From positions 1 to 64,000 of the forward strand of contig NZ_KB907792.1 in assembly GCF_000382205.1 (NCBI RefSeq): DNA of 64,000 bases, read 5' to 3'. This stretch comes from Dyadobacter beijingensis DSM 21582. GTDB taxonomy: Bacteria > Bacteroidota > Bacteroidia > Cytophagales > Spirosomataceae. A program made the translations under genes and the position numbers. Numbering within the stretch: the first letter of the stretch is position 1; every line of letters starts with the position of its first letter. The notes beneath the pieces were generated by a model, which was not told where the DNA came from, searched no databases, and worked only from the letters and a program-made list of their open reading frames with translations. This document shows positions 8,546-18,100 of the stretch, piece by piece.

Positions 8546-10510
8546 ATGACCTCCTCTATGAAAAAGCTGTTGTTCGCCTTAATTTTTTTGCCGTATACCG
8601 GATATTCCCAAACGTCGGTGATTGACAGTCTGAAAAGGTCGTTGCAGACAATAGGCGGCCTGCCAGAGGGGTATGCGAAGGATACAGCGTATTGCTCGGC
8701 GCTGAAAGCGGTGATACGTGCATATGTTGATATAGACATTGATTCCGCTTCGCATTATAACATGCATTTGATCCAGATGTCGGAAAGGCAGGGACTACAG
8801 AAGGATTTGATTTACGCTTATCAGTACGCAGGATATCTATACCAGGTGCGGGGAGATTATCACCAAAGTATCAGGTATCATTTCAAGGCGCTTCCTCTCG
8901 CTGAGAAATTGAAGCAATACACCCGTATGGCCGCGTCGTACGGATGGCTGGCACACGCCTACACGAGTTTGGGGGAATTTAACAGAGCTATCAGGTTTTG
9001 CGAACTAGGCCTGACAACGCTAAAACTGCATCCCGATTCATATGTGCAGTGCTCGATCCTCAATGTGCAGGGAGCAGTGCTTCGGCAGCAAGGAAAACTG
9101 GATCAGGCATTGAAGGTAAACCGGCAGTTGTACGACCTCGCCAGAAAGGATAATCATGCCTGGTACGAAGCTCAGGGATTGCATGCAATCGGATGGGTGT
9201 ACAAGGAAATGAACAATATACCACTGGGACTTATCTACTTCCGGGATGCGCTGGTTCTCGCACAGAAAATGGGGGTCGTAGATCTGCAAGGGAGTATTTT
9301 GTTGAATATGAGTGACCTCTATTCAAAGCAGAAGGATTGGGAAAACGCGCTCCAATATTGTAATATGGCCAAGATCGCAGCTGTAAAAGTCAAGAACAGC
9401 AGCATTGAAGCGGAAGCATTTGAAAATTTTTATAAAATATACAAGCAAATAGACCAGCCGGCGAACGCATTGAATGCTTATGAAAAGTTTATCACATTAA
9501 AAGACAGTCTCTCCAAAGAAAAAACGGATCATCGGATAGAGACGTTACAGGCACAATATGATAATGTTCAGAAAACGAACGACCTCAATAATAAAGAAAC
9601 GGAGCTGCTGGCCCATCGGAGAACGCGTAACGAACTGCTGGCCGGTATCATATTTATTTTGGTGATCGCCGGCATGCTTTTTCTGAACAATACGCGTCTA
9701 CAAGCAAAGAACAAGCAAATTGACGGACAAAAGAAGCTCATTGAAATCGCCAGGGAAGAACTTTCGAATATTAACAAGACGCTTGAAAGCCGGGTTGAGG
9801 AACGTACTCACGAGCTCCTTCACGCAAACCAGGAGCTGATACGGAAGAACGAGGATATTAAGAATGCTCTGTATAAAGGCCAGGCGATTGAGCGTAAGCG
9901 GGTGGCCATCGAATTGCACGATAACCTCAGCAGCCTGCTCAGCGCAGTTAATATGAGTATTCAGCATATCAACTTTGAACATTTGTCTAAAACGGAGCAG
10001 ACCAGCTACCAAACTATCAAGCACCTTGTAAAGAATGCCTATGCCGAGGTTCGGAATATTTCCCACAATATTTTACCCGCCGATTTAGAAAAAAAAGGGC
10101 TTGTCACCACCTTGGCGACGTTTGTAGCTAACCTGAATCAGAGTTCTCCAATACAATTTTCCCTGATGATCTACGGTCTGGACCAGCGTCTGCCGATAGA
10201 AATCGAATTCAACGCGTATAGTATTGTTCTTGAGTTGATAAACAACGCAATTAAGCACGCCAGCGCCTCATCGGTAGTGATCAGCTTGAAACGCACGGAT
10301 TGCGAAATTGAACTGGCCGTAACCGACGACGGCATCGGGCTAATTGACAGCAATGCAAAAAGGGGAGTGGGCCTGCAAAACATTCAAGCCCGACTGGAGC
10401 ATTTAGGAGGTGCTTTCACGAGTTCGCAGCAGGAGGAAAGGGGAACGAGGTTTGAAATAAAAATTCCCGTTGAAACGAAATTTTTCACCGGGAATCTACC
10501 GAGCGTCTGA
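8546..10510 (+). CDS. TPR-containing sensor histidine kinase (HisKA_3 / NarX-like)
   Basis: 654 aa. A signal peptide is followed by ~300 residues of tetratricopeptide-like helical repeats (periplasmic sensor), one membrane segment at ~358-377 (LLAGIIFILVIAGMLFLNN), a coiled coil, then a HisKA_3 phosphoacceptor region (RKRVAIELHDNLSSLL, His ~455) and a HATPase domain (NNAIKHA, DDGIGL, GVGLQNI). This class phosphorylates NarL/LuxR-type regulators, and such a regulator is encoded at 10942-11580. It is transcribed divergently from the peroxidase operon with the palindrome in its promoter region. The second Met (8558, MKKLLF) is a plausible alternative start, and the signal peptide fits it better. 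Confidence 0.88.
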   Translation: MTSSMKKLLFALIFLPYTGYSQTSVIDSLKRSLQTIGGLPEGYAKDTAYCSALKAVIRAYVDIDIDSASHYNMHLIQMSERQGLQKDLIYAYQYAGYLYQVRGDYHQSIRYHFKALPLAEKLKQYTRMAASYGWLAHAYTSLGEFNRAIRFCELGLTTLKLHPDSYVQCSILNVQGAVLRQQGKLDQALKVNRQLYDLARKDNHAWYEAQGLHAIGWVYKEMNNIPLGLIYFRDALVLAQKMGVVDLQGSILLNMSDLYSKQKDWENALQYCNMAKIAAVKVKNSSIEAEAFENFYKIYKQIDQPANALNAYEKFITLKDSLSKEKTDHRIETLQAQYDNVQKTNDLNNKETELLAHRRTRNELLAGIIFILVIAGMLFLNNTRLQAKNKQIDGQKKLIEIAREELSNINKTLESRVEERTHELLHANQELIRKNEDIKNALYKGQAIERKRVAIELHDNLSSLLSAVNMSIQHINFEHLSKTEQTSYQTIKHLVKNAYAEVRNISHNILPADLEKKGLVTTLATFVANLNQSSPIQFSLMIYGLDQRLPIEIEFNAYSIVLELINNAIKHASASSVVISLKRTDCEIELAVTDDGIGLIDSNAKRGVGLQNIQARLEHLGGAFTSSQQEERGTRFEIKIPVETKFFTGNLPSV

Positions 10511-10524
10511 TATCAGCTGAGTTG

Positions 10525-10911
10525 TTAAGGTTTCGGAGGGCCTGTTGGATTCATATTAGGCATCGTTTCAGGAGTAGGTTCCCAGGCATTATCCCACGTC
10601 AGTTCAGGTTGGATTATATCCCAAAGCGGTTGATAACGATCGAAATCCTTCCTATTAAACTGAACGAGCATATCAATATTCAAAAACCTAAGGGGGGGAT
10701 TTGTATCAGATGCAGGTGTTTTGGGAGTTTCCTGATTTGAAGGGACCGAGCCCTTGGCTGTACCGGGAATGAAAGAAAAGAAAATTGGCTCAACACCTGG
10801 CAGAGGTACACGTTCCGGCTGGCACATATGCAGCGTTAATCTTCCATCATCGGCTATTCCGAGATTAGCATTGCCCTGAAGGCGAACATACTTTACTGTT
10901 TCTGTCGACAT
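10525..10911 (-). CDS. Small hypothetical protein
   Basis: 128 aa, not recognised. The N-terminal half looks beta-rich (KYVRLQGNANLGIADDGRLT); the C-terminal tail is rich in Pro and Asn (ETMPNMNPTGPPKP). No signal peptide or membrane segment. It starts 30 bp after the response regulator stop on the same strand, so it may be co-transcribed with it, and it converges with the TPR kinase gene. The unusual composition and the operon position both support it as real, with moderate confidence. Confidence 0.5.
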   Translation of the reverse strand: MSTETVKYVRLQGNANLGIADDGRLTLHMCQPERVPLPGVEPIFFSFIPGTAKGSVPSNQETPKTPASDTNPPLRFLNIDMLVQFNRKDFDRYQPLWDIIQPELTWDNAWEPTPETMPNMNPTGPPKP

Positions 10912-10941
10912 CTGATTTTTGGATTAGGTGGAAAGGTTTAT

Positions 10942-11580
10942 TTAAATCAAGTTGTACTTTATCGCGTACTTCACCAGCCCGACCGTGGTTTGAACGCCTA
11001 ACTTTTGCATAAGATGCTTCCTATGCGTTTCCACAGTGGTAGAGCTGATAAAGAGCTTCTCGGCTATCTGAGTACCAGAATACTCCTGGGCAATCAATTT
11101 CAGGACGTCCAGCTCGCGAGGTGTGATTGCAATCTTCTGGGGCTTATCTGTCTCCGGTGAAAACTCAATTCCAGTGTCTTTTGCCAGCAGCATAAGGACC
11201 TCGGGGCTGTAAAACTTGTTACCCTGAACAATTGTGTGCAGAGCGGTTTCAAGTTCACTTTTTTCAGCGCTCTTTAAAACATAACCATCGGCCCCTGCTA
11301 AAATTGCTTCCTTCACGGCCTCTGGCCGGTCAGCCACCGTGAGCAGGCAGATCCTTACATCGGGAAACTGCTGCCTCATCTGCAGCGCCAGTTCGATACC
11401 ACCCATGATGGGCATCTGCAGGTCTGAAACGACAATGTCTATGTCCTGCGTTGTTTCAAGGGCTACCAGTACTTGCCGACCATTTGTATGTGTCGACACG
11501 ACTTCCACATCTTTTATGCTTGACATCAAAAGTGCCAGACTTTCCAGTAATATCTTGTGGTCTTCCGCAATAAGTATTCG
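10942..11580 (-). CDS. NarL/LuxR-family response regulator
   Basis: 212 aa from the preferred start MRILIAEDHK; a longer start 33 bp upstream exists but only adds residues before the receiver domain. The receiver has the acidic pair (AEDH) and phospho-acceptor Asp in IVVSDLQMP, plus the conserved Lys in YVLKSA. A C-terminal LuxR-type HTH follows (ITPRELDVLKLIAQEYSGTQ, SSTTVETHRKHLM). It is the only DNA-binding regulator in the outer part of the island and is flanked by two HisKA_3 kinases. A site similar to the one in front of the peroxidase operon lies ~160 bp upstream, suggesting autoregulation and control of that operon. Confidence 0.92.
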   Translation of the reverse strand, partial: RILIAEDHKILLESLALLMSSIKDVEVVSTHTNGRQVLVALETTQDIDIVVSDLQMPIMGGIELALQMRQQFPDVRICLLTVADRPEAVKEAILAGADGYVLKSAEKSELETALHTIVQGNKFYSPEVLMLLAKDTGIEFSPETDKPQKIAITPRELDVLKLIAQEYSGTQIAEKLFISSTTVETHRKHLMQKLGVQTTVGLVKYAIKYNLI

Positions 11581-11711
11581 CATAATGGGATGTTTAATGG
11601 CAACGTTTAACATTACGCTCTGGCAGCTGCTAAACGGCAGTGCGGCTTTAACTATTGACCGGGCGCCTCATTTCCCTTTCAGACAATACAAAGGTCGGTA
11701 ATAGCATCTCC

Positions 11712-11759
11712 GATCAAAATCCCCTGTTCTCACGATTTTGCATCCTAGAATCCAAGGAT
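11712..11759 (-). promoter_or_regulatory. Candidate response-regulator binding site, copy 2
   Basis: ATCCTAGAATCCAAGGAT at 11742-11759 matches the copy at 8485-8502 at 14 of 18 positions, and the similarity continues downstream on the minus strand (GCAAAAT, CGT, GGGGATTTT). It lies in the 295-bp gap upstream of the response regulator gene; no other gene starts there. Confidence 0.65.
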
Positions 11760-11875
11760 ATCGTTTACAACGTACTCAAAAAATCCAATAAAGCATATTT
11801 CTCATTAATAGCTTGGAAAGCAGCAAGCCTTATGAGGAGTAACCCATGTTTATATACGTGTGTGGTCAGGATGCA

Positions 11876-12685
11876 TTACATCGCGGCTGTTCGGTTTGCC
11901 GGTAGTGTCATTTGGACCAATGTACCCGCGCCCTGTTTGCTTTCAATACTGAATTGAGCGCCGATAAGGTTTGCACGATAATGCATTGTGTGAGTGCCGA
12001 CCCCCATTTTTTGTCGATCGGTTCCATTCAGCTTGGAAGCATCGAAGCCTTGTCCATCGTCTCTGATACGGAGGACGGTCTCCTGGGGGAAGTACATCAA
12101 TGCTATTGAAATCGTATGGGCATCGGCGTGCTTTAATATATTGTTTAAAGCTTCCTGGACGATCCGGAAAACTATGACCTTTACGCCGGGCTCAAATTCC
12201 GTTTCCTCTCCATGCAATTCCAGGCTCACGCGGTGGATACCGGCAGCCTCAATCAAATTCAAATGTAGTCGCAGAGAGTTCGAGAAGGGTTGCTGACCCA
12301 CGAATTCCGCATTGAGCCTTCTGGACAAGCCTCTAAGCCCGCTTGTCGCGTCATCGAGCAACTTTTTGGTGACGGTTACTACATCGCTATCCACATGCTT
12401 AACTTCGCCTATCATACTCAGGTTGATACGAACGATGGTCAGCAGTTGCCCGATATTGTCGTGGATCTCTTCTGAAATGTACCGGAAAGTCTGCTCTTGC
12501 ATTTCAAGCTGTGCTTTTAGAATCTCCCGCTGGTATTGGTTGGTGATGTCGCTTACCTCCTGCATATGCGATCTCTGTCTGTTTTGATATTTCACAATGG
12601 CGATGATTACGACCAACGCAAGCAAAACCATCAAGAGAGCGCTTGACACTACAGCAATATATATTTCTTCATCCGTTGTGAGCAT
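11876..12685 (-). CDS. Sensor histidine kinase (HisKA_3)
   Basis: 269 aa. One N-terminal membrane helix (residues ~9-33, ALLMVLLALVVIIAIVKYQ) is followed by a short coiled coil, the HisKA_3 motif YISEEIHDNIGQLLTIVRIN (His ~74) and a HATPase domain (EALNNILKHA, IRDDGQGFD, GVGTHTM). There is almost no extracytoplasmic part, so sensing is probably supplied by the multi-TM protein encoded immediately upstream, whose 3' end overlaps this gene by 37 bp. It is a second candidate partner for the response regulator at 10942, giving two kinases and one regulator. Confidence 0.88.
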   Translation of the reverse strand: MLTTDEEIYIAVVSSALLMVLLALVVIIAIVKYQNRQRSHMQEVSDITNQYQREILKAQLEMQEQTFRYISEEIHDNIGQLLTIVRINLSMIGEVKHVDSDVVTVTKKLLDDATSGLRGLSRRLNAEFVGQQPFSNSLRLHLNLIEAAGIHRVSLELHGEETEFEPGVKVIVFRIVQEALNNILKHADAHTISIALMYFPQETVLRIRDDGQGFDASKLNGTDRQKMGVGTHTMHYRANLIGAQFSIESKQGAGTLVQMTLPANRTAAM

Positions 12686-13305
12686 AGGAAGGCTATGATA
12701 AAGCTGAAATACAGAAAATAATTTAACCCCTTTATAATCAATGTAAAGAGCTGTGTTGCCAACACGGAGTTCATGGCCTGAATGTGCCTGAATGCACTAT
12801 TGAAGAAAAAAATGCCGGAATGAAAGACCAGCACTCCGACTGCTATCCAGAAGATCGGCGTTGCAGCAATCGAGAAATTCATCACAGGCTGAATGCTCAA
12901 CAAAGCGATGACGCTCCATGTAATAAGCAATGTCCCTGACAGGTTGAAATTCAAGCCCGGATGCTCCGTTACGGGGACGAGATAAATGGATAAGCAAATG
13001 CTGGCAAATAGATACAATGGAACTGAATAGGCAATGCAGGTGCGGACTTTTCGGTTATTGATGTTTAAATAGTAAAAATAGGCCAGTATCGCATACTCTA
13101 TCGGGATATAGACATGGTAAACAATGTTATATTCCTTTTTTAGGTCCATAACAAAATACATGGCATCCACACAGATCTCCGTGAATAGTGAAGTGCCCAG
13201 TAAGTACGGAAATACCCGAAGGCTTATATGGGATTTCCAGCAGTAAATACTGGTTAAAAGGCTGACCGATAAAAGTAGGAGGTAGAATAGCTGATATATA
13301 GTCAT
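12649..13305 (-). CDS. Multi-TM protein, probable sensor partner of the adjacent kinase
   Basis: 218 aa made mostly of hydrophobic helices; about six to seven transmembrane segments can be counted (for example IYQLFYLLLLSVSLLTSIYC, IEYAILAYFYYLNI, LITWSVIALLSIQPVM). No catalytic motif. The 37-bp overlap with the kinase gene implies translational coupling, and I read it as a separately encoded membrane sensor module for a kinase that lacks one. The ligand is unknown. Confidence 0.72.
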   Translation of the reverse strand: MTIYQLFYLLLLSVSLLTSIYCWKSHISLRVFPYLLGTSLFTEICVDAMYFVMDLKKEYNIVYHVYIPIEYAILAYFYYLNINNRKVRTCIAYSVPLYLFASICLSIYLVPVTEHPGLNFNLSGTLLITWSVIALLSIQPVMNFSIAATPIFWIAVGVLVFHSGIFFFNSAFRHIQAMNSVLATQLFTLIIKGLNYFLYFSFIIAFLCSQRMKKYILL

Positions 13306-13314
13306 GCATAAACC

Positions 13315-13335
13315 GGGCTACGGAATCCGTAGCCC
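13315..13335. other. Perfect intergenic hairpin
   Basis: A 9-bp perfect stem (GGGCTACGG / CCGTAGCCC, loop AAT) fills the 36-bp gap between the 263-aa gene and the multi-TM gene. There is no U-tract on the minus strand, so it looks like an RNA processing or partial-attenuation hairpin within an operon rather than a full terminator. Confidence 0.5.
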
Positions 13336-13341
13336 AATTTA

Positions 13342-14133
13342 CTATTTTTCCCCTTTTGTATGGTCTTGTACTTGCCCGTTACTTTTTGTCCAGGCTTGAC
13401 TATGAATAAACTCGCGCAGCTCGGCACCATAGGCACTCGACATGTCTGAGTAAGCATCCCATAAGGAGGTGAACTTGTTTGGCCCTCCAACTTCGATTAT
13501 AGCAGAACCCTCGGGTCCGAAAACAGCCGGTGCCTGCACCGCCGATCTTTTTGTATCATCCGTCTGAATCACTGATCCATTTGCAGACGTAGCTCCCAAA
13601 TCGCTATTATATTGGTCGACTCCCACAAGCGCCAAAGAACGCTCTCCTTTGTGGTTTTTGCAGAAATAAAACTTTATTCCTTCGCAATGCTGTTGAGCGA
13701 GCAACCAATTTATGACTTCTCTACTGAAAATAACATGGCCATCAGCTGCTGTCAACGCGGATTTCAGAATAGCCTCCCATCCAGGTGCCAGATTCCCGGG
13801 TACGACATTTTCCTTGTCGGTGTCGTCCGTATCCTGAGCGTTCGCCGAATCGGGCGGCGTTAGTATAGGAGCTATTACGTCGTGCCAGTAGTTTCTTACC
13901 ATCACATTGGCCGCTACCTGCGTGATGTGGGTGCCATACGGGTCATGATCATTACCACCATTTCCAGGATCTTTTGGCTCGTGCCTGTTTATGTAAACTT
14001 CAAGTTCTCTTTCCCGAAATCCATCCAGGGAGAAATAGTCCAGGCCGTTTGTTTTATAGCTAAACGGAAGGCTTTTTTCAACGTAAGCTTCATTTTGCTT
14101 TGCAATGTTCGAATCAGATTGAGGTTGGTCCAT
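13342..14133 (-). CDS. Hypothetical protein
   Basis: 263 aa, soluble, with no signal peptide. Hydrophilic and acidic in the middle (NAQDTDDTDKEN), with an FYFCKNHKGERSLALVGVD segment and a C-terminal helix. Family not recognised. It is the first gene of the minus-strand run leading to the multi-TM protein and kinase, with a hairpin in the 36-bp gap. The HxC-like pattern is too weak to call metal binding. Its place at the head of the sensor operon suggests a role in the signalling module, as inference. Confidence 0.55.
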   Translation of the reverse strand: MDQPQSDSNIAKQNEAYVEKSLPFSYKTNGLDYFSLDGFRERELEVYINRHEPKDPGNGGNDHDPYGTHITQVAANVMVRNYWHDVIAPILTPPDSANAQDTDDTDKENVVPGNLAPGWEAILKSALTAADGHVIFSREVINWLLAQQHCEGIKFYFCKNHKGERSLALVGVDQYNSDLGATSANGSVIQTDDTKRSAVQAPAVFGPEGSAIIEVGGPNKFTSLWDAYSDMSSAYGAELREFIHSQAWTKSNGQVQDHTKGEK

Positions 14134-14384
14134 GATTTAGAGGTTTAAATGTTCAACTTACTTTGCGGTAACATAAGGCAGTAGAAAACTTTTTTACTGG
14201 TGGAGATATTAACCGTTAAATAAGTAGCTTAACAAGTATCTAACAGGGGATTGATTCGCAATGAGGATGTTGCCAATTAGTGCTTTTGCTTTCCACATGC
14301 CAGAGGATGAAAACGCTTCGAAAAGGAGAGGACTCAATTCGTTGACCATAATAGTCCTGCAAAAATTATTGGATATTAAATGCT
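14134..14384. other. Intergenic region left of the relic junction
   Basis: A short AT-rich stretch holding the promoter region of the 263-aa gene. The remainder could be very diverged integrase sequence: a weak protein-level resemblance to the integrase C-terminal half is possible, but I cannot support it. No gene seen. Confidence 0.3.
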
Positions 14385-14505
14385 TTACTCATGTGCTACG
14401 ACCGGCAGCACTCGATTTTCATTCTCGCATTTCGGATGATTCTCAAACTTCTCCATAATTTCCAGCGCCATTGGTTGTATGGGTATCCTGGACGGAATGT
14501 CAGTC
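14385..14505 (-). pseudogene. Integrase fragment (relic)
   Basis: On the minus strand one open frame reads TDIPSRIPIQPMALEIMEK then FENHPKCENENRVLPV, nearly the same as the intact integrase (TDTPSRIPILPMALEIMEK, YEDHPQCENENRVLPV, encoded near 37390-37500). The frame ends shortly after at a TAA. Upstream it is fused directly to sequence that in the intact copy lies ahead of the integrase start, so roughly 0.9 kb of the gene has been deleted. Confidence 0.88.
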
Positions 14506-14692
14506 TTCTAGCACGTGAACAAGTTGCCAAACAGTTAGTTAAGTGCTTATGTATAGAAGTTTTTTTGAGATTTTCTTACTTCCACGAAACGCTACTGTTT
14601 TATCGGAGATTTGAATATTTTGGTACAGCTTAAAAACGTACAAAGCCCATTTAATGCGTTTAAATGGGGTTTGTGAATGCTTCGACATCATG
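14506..14692. repeat. Diverged copy of the integrase-upstream / att flank
   Basis: Closely matches 38430-38612: GTGAACAAGTTGCC, AGTTAGTTAAGTGCTTAT, then GAAGTTTTTTTGAGATTTTC, TTACTTCCACGAAACGCTAC, a decayed version of the 14-bp hairpin (AAAGCCCATTTAA, GTTTAAATGGGGTTT), and CGACATCATGTCC. It lacks the promoter/operator block present upstream of the intact integrase. Confidence 0.9.
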
Positions 14693-14723
14693 TCCAGCAG
14701 AGTTTTTAGCGAGGGATTGGAAC
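14693..14723. other. Decayed att-like site inside the island
   Basis: Directly after the repeated flank comes CCAGCAGAG, then GAGGGATTGGAAC, resembling CCTGCAGAG and GAGGGATTCGAAC of the tRNA-Ser 3' end (38612-38638) with a ~9-bp interruption. Position and order are as expected for an old tRNA-proximal junction displaced by a later insertion. Confidence 0.65.
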
Positions 14724-15104
14724 AAATGGCTCAAGTTGTTGTCCGTGAGGATGTTTGTCCTAAGTATACCTGTTCATCCATGTTTTGCGATCTTTACACT
14801 ACCTTGCTAGAGCAGCTCAAACGGTCAGGTATAAGTGGACAACTAGGTGTCCGATGTTTCCCATTGGAAACTTATTATTAAGCAGATACTCTCCAAGCTA
14901 CGTCAAGATATCTTCCCAAGAACAATTCCGCAGCAAGAGCCTCAAAATTAAGCCACAAAGCAAGCAACGCTGTCACAGTAGCTTAATATTTCGATCACTT
15001 CAGGCATTTTACGCATCGTAACCTTTCCCGCCGCCGGTCGGTGTCAGTAACTCTCGTGAAAGCTCTCGACACTACGCGATAAATTGAATCTCTGGAGTCG
15101 CGTA
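14724..15104. other. Non-coding stretch right of the relic junction
   Basis: About 380 bp with no recognisable gene. A 75-codon plus-strand frame (14654-14881) runs across the relic att site and shows no family features. It probably represents the distal end of the inner element. Confidence 0.4.
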
Positions 15105-18100
15105 TTACAGAGCTTTTAGATTTTTGATGTTGATCTCCTCGTAATGACCACTACTTTTCAAGTTCCGTACTCTCAGGCATTTCTCACGCAGATCCTCTAA
15201 TTTACCATTAATTAAAAGATAGCGATCCATAGCGGCACCAAAATGGTATGCGGCATCATTCAAGTCGTCTTCCAAATAGACTATGTCATGTATTGATTTT
15301 TTGTAATCGTCGCCCGCTGAATGTAATTTGTTAGCCTTGTCGTACAGTAGCGCCGCCAATTCGTAATTATAATCCTTATCAAATAACGTATAGGACTTTT
15401 TTTCAATCGAATATTTATCCAACACCGTATTCTTTATATTTTCTGCCTGAACACGTTTAATACCAAATTTGTTAATTCCCCTGCCAGTCTCAAATGTAAA
15501 GTACTCGGCTAGCCTGTAATGATGATAAGCTAAAAAGCTATTTCCTACAACATAGTCATTGTCATAGACTTCCATAATTTGAATGATGCTGATTAATGCA
15601 TGGAGATATGCGACACTATGCTCAAAACTGGTAAGCTCATCATACTGATTAGAGACTTCCAAATTCTTCTCATATAATTTGGCAGCATACGTCAACTCAA
15701 GGAGTCGTTGATATTGCGTAGCTACCGGATATCCAGGCATGATAATCCCATTAACTAAAGTTTCGTTTTCTTCTCCCAAGAGTCGTAGTTTGATATGTGC
15801 CAAGAGAATGATTGCTTCGCGAGTGTCCGGTGCATTGGACAAGCTGTTCCGAATCTTCCAGTTCTTAACAAGCTTTTCGCCGAATTCTTCTTTTTCGATG
15901 TCATTACGACCTGTTAAGTTTTCCTTGACCGCCTCGGCTTCCTCGACTGCCGATCCTTTAAGTTCCTGAACAGAGTGCTTGTCCGCAAGTTTGTCCTTAA
16001 ACTTATGGAAGTCATGGATATCAGAGAACTCAGATGTTTGTGAGGCGAGATCGAGTATTCGCCTGACGATGCTTTTTTCCAAGGTAGTTACCAAATATTG
16101 GCTATGCTCTGCGTTTTCCTGGTTTTCGCTGATAACAAGCCTAACCAAATACAAAATTTTTCTCAGCTGAAAACTATGGCTTCGAGGCCTGCTACACAGA
16201 TTGAAATAGTACCCGGACAAATAATAGAAACTTACTATACTATGAAAAGAAATCATCTCCTCTAGTTCCCTCCTAAGCGCCCAAAGTCTTTCGAAATTAT
16301 CGCTTTTATTTTCGTAAAGTGCGTCTTTGACGACATCAATCATCTGGCTTATATCAGGCACGGTTTCATCTTTGTGATCGATACTAAGCTTTTCATATTG
16401 AAGCCTTATCCATTGACTATCTGTAACGAACTCACGTTGCCTTTCTCGAAATACCTTGCTAATCTCGTACGCCTTCATACCCGTCGCTAACTTCTCAAGC
16501 TGAGTGACATCCAGAACGTCTGCAATTTGAAAGCCATCCGATTTTGTTTTTAAATGCTTTAGCATGCTCAGCATGCAGTCGCCGATATGTGAAAAGTATA
16601 TGGCAATATACTTATAGTGAATCTTGGATAGGGAGTTTTGGAAAGGTCTGATGGCTTCTGGTTTTAGAATATTTACAATTTTTTCTAAATTTAGGCCTAC
16701 CAGTTTTTCTTGGAAAGACCCATCTTTAACGCGACCTTCCAATACATACTTTAGGCCCAGAATATAGGTTTGAATAGCCATAAGAGGAATTCTGTGATTA
16801 CTCGCTAAAGCCGTTTTATATGGTTTAAGATTCTGCTCATTAAACGCTTTATTTAAATCATCAAAATACGGCTGCGGGATAAACCTTGGCCCTTTCCAAT
16901 TCATCCATTCAAAGCCTTTAACGCTATTCTTTAAATACAACAAATTTCCTATAGCCAGGTAGAAATTAGAGATTATCGTATCGTTCCGACCAACGATTTT
17001 ACCGATACCCTCTGCAAGCTGAAGAAATCCTCCAATCGTAATCCCACTTTTGATAGCTGTTATACCCTCGACACCCATCTTCTCTTGTAACACCATCTCA
17101 GACAAAAATGCCTGATTAACTACCTGCAATACATCGCTCAACGCCGAATTGACCGAAGTTGGAAAAAATGACTTTGGGCCCTCCAACCGCGTATGGACGT
17201 TAGACGCTTTATGATGTTTTGCCAAGGAGCCATTTAATGTCTCACGAACAAATGCCTTTGAATCCGCAACAGCGCCCGAATAAAGTGCTAGCGACTCTTC
17301 AAATGAATTAATTTTCTCGTATGTTAAGCCAAGCTTGAGTTTGAATTTTTGAAGCAATAGAAAACTCTGTAAATCGAGCTTGTTAAAATCGCCGTGAGGG
17401 ATTGCTTCAATCGCATCAGAATATGCAATGATTGCGTCATCATATTCTTGATCGAAGAAATGCAGGTCGCCCAACATTCCATTCAAGAAGTTAATTGATG
17501 AAATAATTCTGTTCGAATTACCTCCATCAGTCAGTTTTCCATATGCATCTCTTAACTCCTTCAACTTAGCCCTCACCTGATGTTTGATGACGAACGACTC
17601 ATCTAGGGTAAAGTTGAAAGCTGCTGACTCCTCTTCAAAGGTTTTTGACAGGAATACGATTTCATTTACTGTTTTACTATAAAATTTGTACTCGAATAGG
17701 CCGACCTCCGTCTCTTTTATGTGGTTTATAGATAAGTAGTCGATAATTTTCTTAATGTGATCCCGCAAAGCGGGGGTCTTATTTGCCGACAACACCTCGG
17801 GCATCAGTTCTAGATGAGATCTGGAAAATGCAAACGGGTGAAATTTAAAAATGTGATCGAAAAGATACGATGTAGAAACAACAAGATTATCACTATACTG
17901 TTTAAAACTATTCCCATACTTCACTAAGAACGGCCTGTATAGATAGCTGATAAAACCAATTCGTTGTTGTTGACGGTAATCGAAGTACAAATAGTTCTTT
18001 TTTTCAGTAATGGTAGCTTCTGGACTTGACTGATGTCGGATCAATATTCTTTTGTCATCGAAATCAAGTTGCTTAACTCTGATAAACTCATGTATCAATT

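Noticed and set aside
14654..14881. 75-codon plus-strand frame across the relic att site
   Set aside because: No family features, crosses a decayed junction; judged chance.
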